52,213 nt of DNA from Nocardioides turkmenicus (lineage in GTDB: Bacteria; Actinomycetota; Actinomycetes; Propionibacteriales; Nocardioidaceae): the NCBI RefSeq assembly GCF_011045035.1, contig NZ_JAALAA010000029.1, forward strand, positions 1-52,213. Reading direction: 5' to 3'. Under the pieces are notes generated by a model that saw only the letters and a program-made list of their open reading frames with translations, was not told the DNA's origin and ran no database searches. Position 1 is the first letter of the stretch. Every line of letters begins with the position of its first letter. The translations under genes and the position numbers were made by a program. Shown here piece after piece: positions 1-8,293 of this stretch.

Positions 1-911
1 GCGGGTCTCGTGGGCTCGGGGGCCGGCTGGGGAGCGGGCTTCGGCTCCTTGTCCTCCAAGGGGGTCCCGTTCTGAGGGGTGGAGACGGATCCGCTGGCGG
101 CGTGGGCGCCACCGTAGGCCTCGGCGGTGGAGGGGGCGTCGTAGTCGCCGCTGGAGTGCTTGCCGGGGGTCGCGCGGCCGGCCGTACGGGAGAAGAGGGT
201 GGTCTCCTTCGGTGCGATCACGCCGGGGGCGTCGATGACCTTCTGCTCGTCGGTGTCGACGACCGCGATGGCGTCGTACTGGTCGGCGTGGGCCTTGACC
301 TGCTGGGTCTCGATGTCCGGGTCGACGTTCGACTGCGCGAATGCGCCGAGGCCGGCCGAGGCGATCGCCATCGCCGCGAGCGGCAGCAGCACCGCCTTCT
401 TGTTCCGGGCACGGTTCTTCGGGATCCGGTACTCCTCGACCGCGGCGTTCCGGGTCGGGACCTGCGCGGCGGCGTACGGCGGCATCGCCGGGTTGGCGAA
501 GGTCACCGGTCCGGCGGGGTGGTACTGCTGCGCCGTGTAGGGGCTCGGCTGGTAGGCGTACTGCGGTAGCCGGGTGTGCGGCGGCAGCGGGCGCTGGTAG
601 TTGGGCCGCGGCGGCTGGTAGCGGACGGGGACGGGAGCGGGGTGTGCGGGAACGAGCGCCGTGCCGGGCTGTGGCGGCGGGGCGTACGGAATGTGACGCG
701 GTCGCCCCCGGTCGGGGGCGGCGTTGGTCTTGGGAGAGTCGAACCACGACTCGGTCCCCGGCGACAATCCCTCGAGAGCGCGGTTGGCGATCTCGAGGGG
801 GTCGGCCGCGGCGTTGTTCTTGCTGCGCATCTGTGGGGCGTGGTGTCGTGCCGGCGTGGGCGGGACGTTCGAGGGGTCCCCCGTCGCGGGCCGACGGTTC
901 GCTTCAGTCAT
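1..911 (-). CDS. Pro-rich single-pass membrane protein, partial (C-terminus beyond window)
   Basis: The frame is open from an ATG at 911 to the left edge, giving 303 codons without a stop, so the C-terminus is missing. Residues 1-170 are rich in Pro, Tyr and Gln (many P-x-Y and Q-P runs), consistent with a disordered cytoplasmic segment. A basic stretch ending in Lys-Lys at 171-172 precedes a hydrophobic Ala/Leu segment at about 173-193, read as one transmembrane helix with an outside C-terminus. The visible outside part is polar and Pro/Lys-rich with no recognised domain. Proteins of this layout often carry a cell-wall hydrolase domain at the C-terminus, but none is visible. The start follows a GGAG-like site about 11 bases upstream. 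Confidence 0.75.
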   Translation of the reverse strand, partial: MTEANRRPATGDPSNVPPTPARHHAPQMRSKNNAAADPLEIANRALEGLSPGTESWFDSPKTNAAPDRGRPRHIPYAPPPQPGTALVPAHPAPVPVRYQPPRPNYQRPLPPHTRLPQYAYQPSPYTAQQYHPAGPVTFANPAMPPYAAAQVPTRNAAVEEYRIPKNRARNKKAVLLPLAAMAIASAGLGAFAQSNVDPDIETQQVKAHADQYDAIAVVDTDEQKVIDAPGVIAPKETTLFSRTAGRATPGKHSSGDYDAPSTAEAYGGAHAASGSVSTPQNGTPLEDKEPKPAPQPAPEPTRP

Positions 912-1081
912 CTGACGCTGTCTCCTGAGCGCTTAGCGAGTGTCGGTTGTGTCGCGCAGCACGTAACGGAATCAGAATCCCGCCGGTTTGTCACCTTCTT
1001 CTCGGAAAAAAGTTACTGATCAGCCAAAATGGGAGATGGGTAACTTTTTCTATACATTGAGAGGTATTCCTGGCCGGTGGC
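912..1081. other. Intergenic region with long AT-rich leader
   Basis: This 170-base stretch lies between the lyase gene and the Pro-rich membrane protein, both on the minus strand. It is AT-richer than its surroundings. The half near 1000-1050 forms the terminator-like hairpin listed separately. The part nearest the membrane-protein gene would be its 5' leader. I looked for a c-di-AMP (ydaO) riboswitch, which often precedes cell-wall genes in actinobacteria, and could not match its conserved core. Confidence 0.4.
1007..1049 (-). terminator. Terminator-like hairpin after the lyase pair
   Basis: AAAAAGTTAC at 1007-1016 is the exact inverted copy of GTAACTTTTT at 1040-1049, with a 23-base loop. 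Read on the minus strand, the stem ends in a run of six T, as in an intrinsic terminator. It sits about 35 bases downstream of the lyase stop codon. The large loop and AT-only outer stem make it weaker than a classical terminator; it could serve both strands. Confidence 0.5.
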
Positions 1082-1945
1082 CTACAGCGCGGCGATGGCC
1101 TCGGCGATGCTGAGGACTCGCTTGGCGCTCTCGACGTGCAGGGCCTCGACCATCTTGCCGTTGTAGGTCGCGACGCCGCTGCCGGCCGCCTCGAAGGCCT
1201 CGATGAGACCCTTGGCGTCGGCGATGGCCTGCTCGCTCGGGGCGAAGCCGGCGTTGGCGACGTCGATCTGGGCGGGGTGGATCAGGGTCTTGCCGTCGAA
1301 CCCGAAGATCCGGCCCTGCTCGACCTCGGCCGCGTAGCCGTCGGCGTCCTTCACGTTGTTGTAGACGCCGTCGAGGATGACCTTGCCGCTCGCACGCGCG
1401 GCGAGCACCGCGAGCTGGAGCGAGGTGACCAGGTTGGCGCGGGCCGGGACGTGGTCGACGTACAGCTCCTTGACCAGGTCGTTCGTGCCGAGGACGAGCA
1501 CGGTCAGCCGCTCCGAGGCGGAGGCGATCTCCTCGGCGTGGAGGATGGCGTACGGGCTCTCGATCATCGCCCAGAGCTTGGTCTTCTCCGGGACGCCGGC
1601 CTTCTCGAACGCCGCGACGAGGTCCTTCACCTGCTGGGCGGAGTTGACCTTGGGCACCACGATCGCGTCGGGGCCGGCCTTGGCCGCGGCGGCCAGGTCG
1701 TCGGCGTGCCACTCGGTGTCGGCGCCGTTGATCCGGATGGTGAGGTACTTGTTGCCGTATTCGCCGCTCGTCACCGCGGCGGCAGCGTTCTCGCGTGCCT
1801 CCGGCTTCACGTCGGGGGCGACGGCGTCCTCGAGGTCGAGGATCAGCGCGTCGGCGGCGATGGTCTTGGCCTTCTCGAGGGCACGCGTGTTGGAGCTCGG
1901 CATGTAGAGGACCGAGCGGAGCGGGCGGAACGTTGCTTCAGTCAT
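1082..1945 (-). CDS. HpcH/HpaI aldolase/citrate lyase family protein (CitE-like)
   Basis: A 287-residue TIM-barrel lyase of the CitE-like family, which cleaves or forms C-C bonds next to acyl-CoA thioesters using Mg2+. Visible family features are the N-terminal R-S-x-L-Y-M-P segment (10-16), the D-L-E-D motif at 37-40, R71, and the expected Mg2+ ligands E129 and D156. The start is placed at ATG 1945, two bases after the stop of the upstream lyase, so translation is probably coupled. The frame stays open further upstream, but that part lies inside the neighbouring gene and has no family resemblance. The substrate is not readable from sequence; malyl-CoA, citramalyl-CoA or a related 3-hydroxyacyl-CoA is likely given its partner. 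Confidence 0.88.
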   Translation of the reverse strand: MTEATFRPLRSVLYMPSSNTRALEKAKTIAADALILDLEDAVAPDVKPEARENAAAAVTSGEYGNKYLTIRINGADTEWHADDLAAAAKAGPDAIVVPKVNSAQQVKDLVAAFEKAGVPEKTKLWAMIESPYAILHAEEIASASERLTVLVLGTNDLVKELYVDHVPARANLVTSLQLAVLAARASGKVILDGVYNNVKDADGYAAEVEQGRIFGFDGKTLIHPAQIDVANAGFAPSEQAIADAKGLIEAFEAAGSGVATYNGKMVEALHVESAKRVLSIAEAIAAL

Positions 1946-1947
1946 GA

Positions 1948-3018
1948 TCAGTCCTCGATCTCGATGGCGTCGTAGAGCTCCTTGAGCTTCGGGTCGATGG
2001 CGGCCAGCTCCTCGGCGAGCTCGACGAGGACGAGGCACTGCTTGAGCGAGGCGTCGTCCTCCATCTTGCCGTCGAGCATGACCGCGCCGGTGCCGTCGCC
2101 CATCGCCTTGACGACGCGGCGAGCGTGCTTGATGTCCTCGACGCTGGGGGAGAAGACGCGGTTGGCGATCTCGATCTGCTTCGGGTGGAGGCTCCAGGTG
2201 CCGACGCAGCCGAGCAGGAACGCGTTGCGGAACTGGTCCTCGGCCGCGACCACGTCGGTGATGTCGCCGAACGGGCCGTAGTAGGGGTAGATCCCCGCCT
2301 CGGCGCAGGCGTCGACCATCTTCGCGATCGTGTAGTGCCACAGGTCCTGCTGGAAGACCGTGCGGTTGCCGTGGATGTCGCCGTCGACCGGGTCCTGGCG
2401 GACCAGGTAGCCCGGGTGGCCACCGCCGACGCGGGTGGTCTTCATCTTGCGGTCGGCCGCCAGGTCCGCGGGGCCCAGCGAGATGCCCTGCATGCGCGGG
2501 GAGGCGAGGGCGATCTCCTCGACGTTGGCCACGCCGCGGGCGGTCTCGAGGATGGCGTGGATGAGGATCGGCCGCTGTACGCCGCCCTTGGCCTCGAGCT
2601 GCGCCAGCAGCCGGTCCACGTAGTGGATGTCCTCGGGGCCCTGCACCTTCGGCACCATCACGACGTCGAGCTTGTCGCCGATCTCGGTCACCAGGGTGAT
2701 GAGGTCGTCGAGCACCCACGGGGAGTCGAGCGAGTTGATCCGGGTCCACAGCTGCGTGGGTCCGAAGTCGGTGGACTTGGCGATCTCGACCAGGCCCTCG
2801 CGCGCGGCGATCTTGTTGTCCGCCTTGACGGCGTCCTCCAGGTTGCCGAGGAGCACGTCGACGGTGCCGACCATGGCCGGCACCTTCGCCGCCATCTTCG
2901 GGTTCGACGGGTCGAAGAAGTGGATCGCGCGGCTCGGCCGTGCCGGGATCTCTCGCAGCGGTGCGGGGGCGCCCACCGCCAACGGCGCGAAGAAGTCCTT
3001 GGGGCTCTTGTGACTCAT
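1948..3018 (-). CDS. mcl: L-malyl-CoA/beta-methylmalyl-CoA lyase, Chloroflexus type
   Basis: A 356-residue CitE-superfamily lyase. From memory of the Chloroflexus aurantiacus enzyme, it aligns over nearly its full length, including the N-terminal F-x-x-P-L-A-x-G-A-P segment (9-19), L-G-N-L-E-D (58-62), the Q-D-L-W-H-Y-T-I-A block and S-L-x-P-x-Q-I near the C-terminus. Expected Mg2+ ligands are E158 and D185, with R30 and R93 as conserved arginines. The Chloroflexus enzyme interconverts malyl-CoA and acetyl-CoA plus glyoxylate, and also handles beta-methylmalyl-CoA and citramalyl-CoA. ATG 3018 was chosen because an AGGG lies eight bases upstream and it fits the family N-terminus; an in-frame GTG at 3027 is possible. 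The stop lies two bases before the next lyase gene. No other pathway genes are nearby. Confidence 0.88.
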   Translation of the reverse strand: MSHKSPKDFFAPLAVGAPAPLREIPARPSRAIHFFDPSNPKMAAKVPAMVGTVDVLLGNLEDAVKADNKIAAREGLVEIAKSTDFGPTQLWTRINSLDSPWVLDDLITLVTEIGDKLDVVMVPKVQGPEDIHYVDRLLAQLEAKGGVQRPILIHAILETARGVANVEEIALASPRMQGISLGPADLAADRKMKTTRVGGGHPGYLVRQDPVDGDIHGNRTVFQQDLWHYTIAKMVDACAEAGIYPYYGPFGDITDVVAAEDQFRNAFLLGCVGTWSLHPKQIEIANRVFSPSVEDIKHARRVVKAMGDGTGAVMLDGKMEDDASLKQCLVLVELAEELAAIDPKLKELYDAIEIED

Positions 3019-3075
3019 GCCGGTCACCCTAACGGCCGGGGGTTACCGGTCGGTAGGTGTCTCGGCTTGTAACGA

Positions 3076-3207
3076 TCACGGGCGGCGTGCGGGGTGGTCC
3101 TTCGGTACTCGGGCGCCGTGCCGGATCCGGGTGCCGGCATCGAAGCCGGCGAGGGTGGCGCGGACGGTGGCTCGGAGCTTGCTGGGGTTCTTCCGGTTCT
3201 TGGTCAT
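3076..3207 (-). CDS. Possible small basic protein, 43 aa
   Basis: An ATG at 3207 opens a 43-residue frame ending in TGA at 3076. It is strongly basic (about 14 Lys/Arg), begins with M-T-K-N-R-K-N and contains the short hydrophobic stretch T-L-A-G-F. It fills the gap between the lyase operon and the divergent regulator. A GGAG lies only two bases before the ATG, too close for normal use, so expression is uncertain. It could be a genuine short basic protein or a chance frame. Confidence 0.3.
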   Translation of the reverse strand: MTKNRKNPSKLRATVRATLAGFDAGTRIRHGARVPKDHPARRP

Positions 3208-3243
3208 GACTCCATCGTGCTCGCGTCGAGCGTGCTCGAGGAG

Positions 3244-3278
3244 TGGCAGGAATGCCTATGAATGATAGATTCTTGCCA
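3244..3278 (+). promoter_or_regulatory. Operator-like inverted repeat over the glxA-type gene promoter
   Basis: TGGCAGGAAT at 3244-3253 and ATTCTTGCCA at 3269-3278 are inverted copies matching at 9 of 10 positions, separated by 15 bases. Inside lies a second, smaller repeat, CTAT/ATAG (3256-3259 and 3265-3268). The right arm covers the start codon, and a TAGATT box (3266-3271) sits six bases before the ATG, as in a leaderless -10 element. The arrangement suggests autoregulation by the adjacent AraC-type regulator. Confidence 0.5.
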
Positions 3279-4231
3279 TGCCTGAGAAGCCGTCCATCGC
3301 CATCCCGATCGTCGACGGGATGACCCTGTTCGAGATCGGGATGCCGCTCGAGGCGCTCGGCTACGACTGGGACCACGACGCCAGCCCGCTCTACGACGTG
3401 GTGCTGTGCGGCGATCTGCGTGGCGTACGCGTCCACGGTGGGCCGCGGCTCACGCCGCAGCGGCCGATGAGCGCGCTCGCCGAGGCCGGCACGGTGCTGG
3501 TGCCCGCGATCCGTCCGGGCGAGCCGGTCAGCCCGACCCTGCTCCGGGAGCTCCGCCGGGCCGCGGCGACCGGAGCCCGGATGGTGTCGCTGTGCACCGG
3601 TGCCTTCGCCCTGGCCGAGGCCGGGCTGCTCGACGGTCGCCGAGCCACGACCCACTGGCGGTGGGCGGAGCTGTTCCGGCGTACGTATCCGGGGGTCGAG
3701 CTCGACCCGCGGGCGATCTACGTCGACGACGGCGTGCTCACGAGCGCGGGCTCGGCCGCCGGCCTGGACCTGTGCCTCCACCTGATCCGCACCGACCACG
3801 GTCAGCACGCCGCCAACACCATCGCCCGCAACCTGGTCATCGCCTCCCACCGCGACGGCGACCAGGCCCAGTACGTCGCGGCCGACCCGCTCACCGAGCA
3901 GGCCCACTGGCTCGACGAGCTGCGCACCTGGCTCCGGGCCAACCTGCACGAGGACGTCACCCTCGAGCGCCTGGCGGCGGCCGCGGCCGTCTCGCCCCGC
4001 ACGCTCGCGCGGCGCTTCGAGCGCGATCTCGCCACCACTCCGATGCGCTGGGTGAGCGCCGAGCGGATCGCGGTCGCCAAGACCCTCCTGGAGACCACCG
4101 ACCTGCCGATCGACCGGGTCAGCCACGAGGCCGGCTACTACTCCCCGGTGACCTTCCGGGCCGGGTTCACCTCAGAGGTCGGGGTCACGCCCGGCCGCTA
4201 CCGGGCCCGGTTCGCCGCGCGGGCGGTCTGA
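3278..4231 (+). CDS. GlxA-family AraC-type transcriptional regulator
   Basis: A 317-residue regulator with two domains. Residues 1-190 form a DJ-1/PfpI-like sensor domain with the nucleophile-elbow cysteine at C106 (S-L-C-T-G) followed by the family signature around G119 to W127. Residues ~213-310 are an AraC double helix-turn-helix (L-E-R-L-A-A-A-A-A-V-S at the first helix pair and the closing F-R-x-G-F segment). Such proteins sense small metabolites and activate or repress neighbouring genes. No ribosome-binding site is visible, but a TAGATT box six bases upstream suggests a leaderless mRNA starting at ATG 3278. It is followed after 80 bases by a RibD_C-like gene, its likely target. Confidence 0.88.
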   Translation: MPEKPSIAIPIVDGMTLFEIGMPLEALGYDWDHDASPLYDVVLCGDLRGVRVHGGPRLTPQRPMSALAEAGTVLVPAIRPGEPVSPTLLRELRRAAATGARMVSLCTGAFALAEAGLLDGRRATTHWRWAELFRRTYPGVELDPRAIYVDDGVLTSAGSAAGLDLCLHLIRTDHGQHAANTIARNLVIASHRDGDQAQYVAADPLTEQAHWLDELRTWLRANLHEDVTLERLAAAAAVSPRTLARRFERDLATTPMRWVSAERIAVAKTLLETTDLPIDRVSHEAGYYSPVTFRAGFTSEVGVTPGRYRARFAARAV

Positions 4232-4311
4232 GCGGCCGGCGAAATTCGCTGTCCCGGATCAAGTTGTGGTGGAACGGTGGGGGAGCGAAGCGACAACGAC
4301 AGGAGACGATG

Positions 4312-4956
4312 ATGTCCCTCACCCGCGTACACAACTTCGCGATCTCCCTGGACGGCTTCGGCACCGGGGAGCCGCAGAGCCTCGAAGAGCCGTTCGGGCA
4401 CGCCGGAGAGCGGCTCCACGAATGGATGTTCGCCACCCGCTGGTGGAACGAGAACGTCGGCGAGCCCGGTGGAACCACGGGAGTCGACGACGCCATCGCC
4501 CGGAGGCACCAGCCGGGGATCGGTGCCGAAATCATGGGCGCCAACAAGTTCGGTCCTCCGGGATGGCACGAGGACCCGGAGTGGAAGGGCTGGTGGGGTG
4601 AGAACCCGCCGTTCCACTCGCCGACCTTCGTGATGACCCACCACACGCGCGAGCCGATCGAGATGCAGGGTGGCACCACGTTCCACTTCCGCGACGCGTC
4701 GCCGGCCGAGGTGCTGGAGGAGGCCCGCGCGGCAGCCGACGGTCAGGACGTACGCCTCGGCGGGGGCGCGACGGTGATCCGCGACTTCCTGGCGGCCGGT
4801 CTCGTCGATCACCTGCACGCGGTCGTCGTCCCGATCCTGCTCGGCCGTGGCGTACGGCTGTGGGACGGTCTCGAGGGGCTGGAGTCGGACTACGAGATCG
4901 AGTCGGTCGCCTCGCCCAGCGGGGTCACGCACCTGACGCTGACGCGCACGCGGTGA
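4312..4956 (+). CDS. Dihydrofolate reductase family (RibD C-terminal-like) protein
   Basis: A 214-residue protein with the RibD_C/DHFR-like fold of NADPH-dependent reductases. The typical segments are the N-terminal I-S-L-D-G motif, I-M-G-A-N-K-F-G, G-G-G-A-T-V-I-R-D-F and I-L-L-G-R-G-V-R-L-W near the C-terminus. AGGAG at 4301-4305 serves ATG 4312 with a six-base spacer; an ATG immediately upstream at 4309 is less well placed. It is clearly paralogous to the protein at 11483-12145, sharing nearly the whole W-W-G-E-x-P-P-F-H block. The substrate is unknown; members outside riboflavin synthesis are mostly uncharacterised. It lies downstream of the GlxA-type regulator and converges with the DUF1992 gene, stops three bases apart. 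Confidence 0.85.
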   Translation: MSLTRVHNFAISLDGFGTGEPQSLEEPFGHAGERLHEWMFATRWWNENVGEPGGTTGVDDAIARRHQPGIGAEIMGANKFGPPGWHEDPEWKGWWGENPPFHSPTFVMTHHTREPIEMQGGTTFHFRDASPAEVLEEARAAADGQDVRLGGGATVIRDFLAAGLVDHLHAVVVPILLGRGVRLWDGLEGLESDYEIESVASPSGVTHLTLTRTR

Positions 4957-4959
4957 GGC

Positions 4960-5493
4960 TCAGCGCCGCTGCCACCAGCGGCGTCTCTTCTCCTGGGTGG
5001 CGGCCTGGCGACTCCGGGCCGCCTCCATCCGGGCGGCGCGCCGGTCGCGCCAGGCGGCCAGGGTGGCATCGACGTCGCGCGGCATGGTGATCAGCGGCGG
5101 ACCTTCGGGCGCGCCGTAGCGGGCCGCGATCACCCGCTCGTTGAACTCCTCGACGATCCTGCGGGCACCGTCCTCGGTGGTCTGGGTGTCGAGGAGGTCG
5201 TCGAGCTCGGCGTCGTCCTTGCGGAGCTGGACGGACCGGGGGAGCACCACGATCTGCTCGCGCTCGACCAGCTGCTTGACCCACCAGTCGGGATCGTGGT
5301 CGCGGTCGAGGTTCTTGATCGGCTTGCCGGCGCCGGGCAAGTTGTCGAACTCGCCGCGAGCGATGCCCTGGCGCACCACCTCCTCGACGTAGAGGTGCTG
5401 CTGCCGTATCCGATCGGCGGCCGCGGCCCTCGACTCCGCCTCGTTGATCGGCTCGGCGCGCACCTCGGTGAACTCCTCGTCGGGATCGGTCAT
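4960..5493 (-). CDS. DUF1992 (DnaJ-homologue subfamily C member 28-like) protein
   Basis: A 177-residue soluble protein with the canonical DUF1992 signature: G-E-F-D-N-L-P-G-A-G-K-P-I in the first third followed by D-P-D-W-W. The C-terminal third is Arg-rich and ends W-W-Q-R-R. Function is unknown in bacteria; the human relative DNAJC28 shares the domain. The start at ATG 5493 is decided by a strong AGGAGG seven bases upstream; the frame extends further up without homology. It is the last gene of a minus-strand run with the M20 peptidase and MFS transporter, 56 bases after the MFS stop. Confidence 0.85.
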   Translation of the reverse strand: MTDPDEEFTEVRAEPINEAESRAAAADRIRQQHLYVEEVVRQGIARGEFDNLPGAGKPIKNLDRDHDPDWWVKQLVEREQIVVLPRSVQLRKDDAELDDLLDTQTTEDGARRIVEEFNERVIAARYGAPEGPPLITMPRDVDATLAAWRDRRAARMEAARSRQAATQEKRRRWWQRR

Positions 5494-5549
5494 GTCGACA
5501 CCTCCTGATGCCGACCAGTTTACCGAGCCGGTTGAGTTTGTGAAACCCT

Positions 5550-6986
5550 TCACAAGGTGTCATCGGCTGGTGCGGCGCGTGCCAGGAGCAGCAGCGCTCC
5601 CGCCACGGCAGCGGCCAGACCGCACACCGCCCACACCGTCAGGTAGCCCGACAGCGGCGCCTTCGCCTCGGCCCCGATCGATCCGGTGGAGGCCAGCGCG
5701 ATCGCGAAGACGGCCGAGGCGATCGCGCCGCCGACGGTCTTGGTCGCGTTGGTCATCCCGGTCGCGAAAGCGGTGCGCGACGCTGGCGCGGCCGCGGCGG
5801 CAGCCGCCGGCAGCGACGCCACCAGGGCGCCCGACCCGAGGCCGATCACGGCCATGTTGAGCAGCGCCTGCCCGGTCGACCCGTGGAACGGCAGCCACAT
5901 CAGATAGCCGAGCGCCACCAGGAAGCAGGCCACCGCCTGCGACCGCATCGGTCCGAGACCCCGCGCCCACAACGGCAGCGTGAACGCGCCGAGCGCCATC
6001 GTGATGACGTACAACGCGATCAGCATCGACACGAACGACGCGTCCGCGCCCAACCCGTAGCCCGTCACCGCGGGGTCCGTCCGGGCGAACGTCGACAGCG
6101 GGATCTGCGCCCCGAGCACCGACATCCCGAACAGGAACGCGGTCAGCTGGATCGGCCACTGCCCTCGGGACACCAGCAGCCGTACGTCGATCAGGGGCTC
6201 GCTCTGCCGCACCTCGACCTTCCAGAACGGCCACAGCGCTGCCAGCCCCAGCACCACCAGACCCCAGGCGAGGAGGGAGCCGGCGCCGAGGACGCGTACG
6301 CCGATCAGGCCTGCCATGACCAGGCCGAGCACCAGGGTCAGCACGCCGAGCCCGGCCCAGTCGAAGCTGTTCTCTGTTGCGGCGGTGGGACGGTCGGGCT
6401 CGATCCCGAGCGCGATCACGACGAACACGGCGGTGACGCACAGCGCCGGGATGGCCAGGATCGCAGCCATCGGCAGTGCTCCGACCAGCGCGCCGGCCGC
6501 GACCGCGCCGATGATCACCGAGATCTCCAGCGCACCGACCAGGATGCCGGCGGCTTTACGGGTGAGCGCCGTGTCCCCGTTCGTACGCCGGTGGACGATC
6601 GCCACCTCGAGCGGCAGCCAGATGACGTACGCACCCTGGATCGACCAGGCGACCAGGAACGAGCCGAAGTCGGGAGCGACGACGGTCCACCAGGTCGCCG
6701 CCGCGGTCAGACCGGTCGCCAGCAGGAGCACCTTCTTGTGGCCGATCAGGTCGCCGAGCCGGGCCAGCGGCGGCACGCACAGCGCGGAGACGATCAGCTG
6801 CCCGGCCTCGAGCCAGTTGAGGTCGGCATCGGAGACGCCCAGGTGGGCGGCGAGGTCGGAGAAGATCGGGGTGTAGTAGCCCTGCAGGATGCCGCTGGCG
6901 AACTCGACGGCCACCAGGAAGCCGACGATCACCCAGATCCCGCGGGCGGCTCTCTCCAGGCCGGTGCTCTGGCGTTCGGTGGTCAC
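5550..6986 (-). CDS. MFS transporter, DHA2-like
   Basis: A 478-residue, very hydrophobic protein with about 14 predicted membrane segments, as expected for the 14-TMS drug:H+ antiporter-2 branch. The loop-2/3 motif R-L-G-D-L-I-G-H-K-K is the standard MFS motif A. The start is GTG 6986, which overlaps the stop of the M20 peptidase by four bases (GTGA), so the two are probably translated together. The substrate cannot be read from sequence; coupling to a peptidase may hint at a peptide or amino-acid-like compound, but this is inference. Confidence 0.88.
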   Translation of the reverse strand: MTTERQSTGLERAARGIWVIVGFLVAVEFASGILQGYYTPIFSDLAAHLGVSDADLNWLEAGQLIVSALCVPPLARLGDLIGHKKVLLLATGLTAAATWWTVVAPDFGSFLVAWSIQGAYVIWLPLEVAIVHRRTNGDTALTRKAAGILVGALEISVIIGAVAAGALVGALPMAAILAIPALCVTAVFVVIALGIEPDRPTAATENSFDWAGLGVLTLVLGLVMAGLIGVRVLGAGSLLAWGLVVLGLAALWPFWKVEVRQSEPLIDVRLLVSRGQWPIQLTAFLFGMSVLGAQIPLSTFARTDPAVTGYGLGADASFVSMLIALYVITMALGAFTLPLWARGLGPMRSQAVACFLVALGYLMWLPFHGSTGQALLNMAVIGLGSGALVASLPAAAAAAAPASRTAFATGMTNATKTVGGAIASAVFAIALASTGSIGAEAKAPLSGYLTVWAVCGLAAAVAGALLLLARAAPADDTL

Positions 6987-8287
6987 AGCGACTCGATCAA
7001 CCTTCGGTAGAAGCGGATCCCGTCGAGGTAGTCATCGACCCGGATGTTCTCGTCAGCGGCGTGGATGGTGGCCCGCTGGGCAGCGGTCATCCGGAACGGC
7101 GCGAACCGGTAGACCCGGTCGCAGATCTCGTAGAAGAACCGTGAATCGGTCGCCGCCATCACGGTGTAGGGAGCAGGGACCGCCTCCGGGAAGACCTCGC
7201 CGATGGCGGCGGTGATCGTCGCGAAGGCCTCGTCACGGGGCGAGACCGGGGACGGCTCACCCGCGCGGACGACCTCGATCTCGACCTGCTTGTCGCCGAT
7301 CGCGGCCCGCAGCCGCTCGACGACCTCGGCGACCGTCTCGCCGATCATGATCCGCAGGTTGACCCCGGCTGAGGCCGCCGAGGCGATGACGTTGGCCGCC
7401 GGGCTGCCCTCGAGCGTCGTGATCGCGACGGTGGTGCGGGTCAGCGCGGCCGGCTCGGGCCCGAGCCGGGGCAGCAGCCGGGCCAGCGCCGGCGCCAGCC
7501 GGCCGGCGTTGGCCAGCACGGGACGCAGGGGCTTGGCGGCGTACGGCGCGATCTGCTCGAACATCTCGACCGTCGGCGCCGGCAGCTGCACCGGCATCGA
7601 CATCCGGTCGATCCTGGTGATCGCACGGGCCAGCCGCGCGGTCGGTCCGTTCTGTCGTGGGGTGGAGGAGTGGCCGCCGTCGCCGGTCACCCGGAGACGT
7701 ACGTCGGTGGTGCCCTTCTCGGCCACGCCGACGACACCGATGGGAGCGGCGACGCCCGGGAAGGCGTCGAACGCGACCGCGCCGCCCTCGTCGAGCACGA
7801 ACCACGGCTCGACACCCCGGGCGCGCAGCTCCTCGACGGCCGCTCGCGCGGCGGCGCCGGTCGTCTCCTCGTCGGAGCCGAACGACAGCCACACGTCGTA
7901 CGCCGGGGCGAACCCGTCCGCGAGGAGCCCCTCGACCGCGGCGCAGATGGCCACGAGCTGGCCCTTGTCGTCGAGGGTGCCGCGCCCGTGGATCACCCCG
8001 TCGACGATCTCGCCGCCGAACGGGTCATGGGTCCACTCGCCGGCGATCGGGACAACGTCCTGGTGGGCCATCAGGACGACCGGCTTCTCGGCCGAGGCGC
8101 CAGGCCAGCGGAAGAGCAGCCCGTGGCCGCCGACCGGGGTGAGGTCGAGGGTCGCGTGGAGCCGCGGGAAGTGTTCGCGCAGCGCCTCGTGGAGCTGCGC
8201 GAACGCCTCGGCCTCCGCCCCCGAGCCGTCGTTGACGGTCGGGGCCCGAAGCGTGGCCTGAAGAGCGGCGACGGGGTCGGGTGTCAT
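6983..8287 (-). CDS. M20-family metallopeptidase (carboxypeptidase-like)
   Basis: A 434-residue di-zinc hydrolase of the M20/M25/M40 family. Metal and catalytic motifs are visible in order: H75-Q-D77 (first ligand and catalytic Asp), G-R-G-T-L-D106-D107-K-G (bridging Asp), S-D139-E140-E141 (general base and ligand), and a late T-I-H near the C-terminus. The middle contains the dimerisation/lid domain with G-D-G-G-H-S-S. It has no signal peptide and is probably cytoplasmic. The layout resembles carboxypeptidase S-type enzymes. A TAGGTT box lies six bases before ATG 8287, suggesting a leaderless start. It overlaps the MFS gene downstream by four bases. Confidence 0.9.
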   Translation of the reverse strand: MTPDPVAALQATLRAPTVNDGSGAEAEAFAQLHEALREHFPRLHATLDLTPVGGHGLLFRWPGASAEKPVVLMAHQDVVPIAGEWTHDPFGGEIVDGVIHGRGTLDDKGQLVAICAAVEGLLADGFAPAYDVWLSFGSDEETTGAAARAAVEELRARGVEPWFVLDEGGAVAFDAFPGVAAPIGVVGVAEKGTTDVRLRVTGDGGHSSTPRQNGPTARLARAITRIDRMSMPVQLPAPTVEMFEQIAPYAAKPLRPVLANAGRLAPALARLLPRLGPEPAALTRTTVAITTLEGSPAANVIASAASAGVNLRIMIGETVAEVVERLRAAIGDKQVEIEVVRAGEPSPVSPRDEAFATITAAIGEVFPEAVPAPYTVMAATDSRFFYEICDRVYRFAPFRMTAAQRATIHAADENIRVDDYLDGIRFYRRLIESL

Positions 8288-8293
8288 GACCGA

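Noticed and set aside
341..928. Plus-strand Arg/Ala/Gly-rich frames opposite the first gene
   Set aside because: No ribosome-binding site or domain; the minus frame has a membrane helix and a sensible Pro-rich region.
912..1002. c-di-AMP (ydaO) riboswitch before the first gene
   Set aside because: Looked for because such switches precede cell-wall genes; the conserved core could not be matched and the hydrolase domain itself is not visible.
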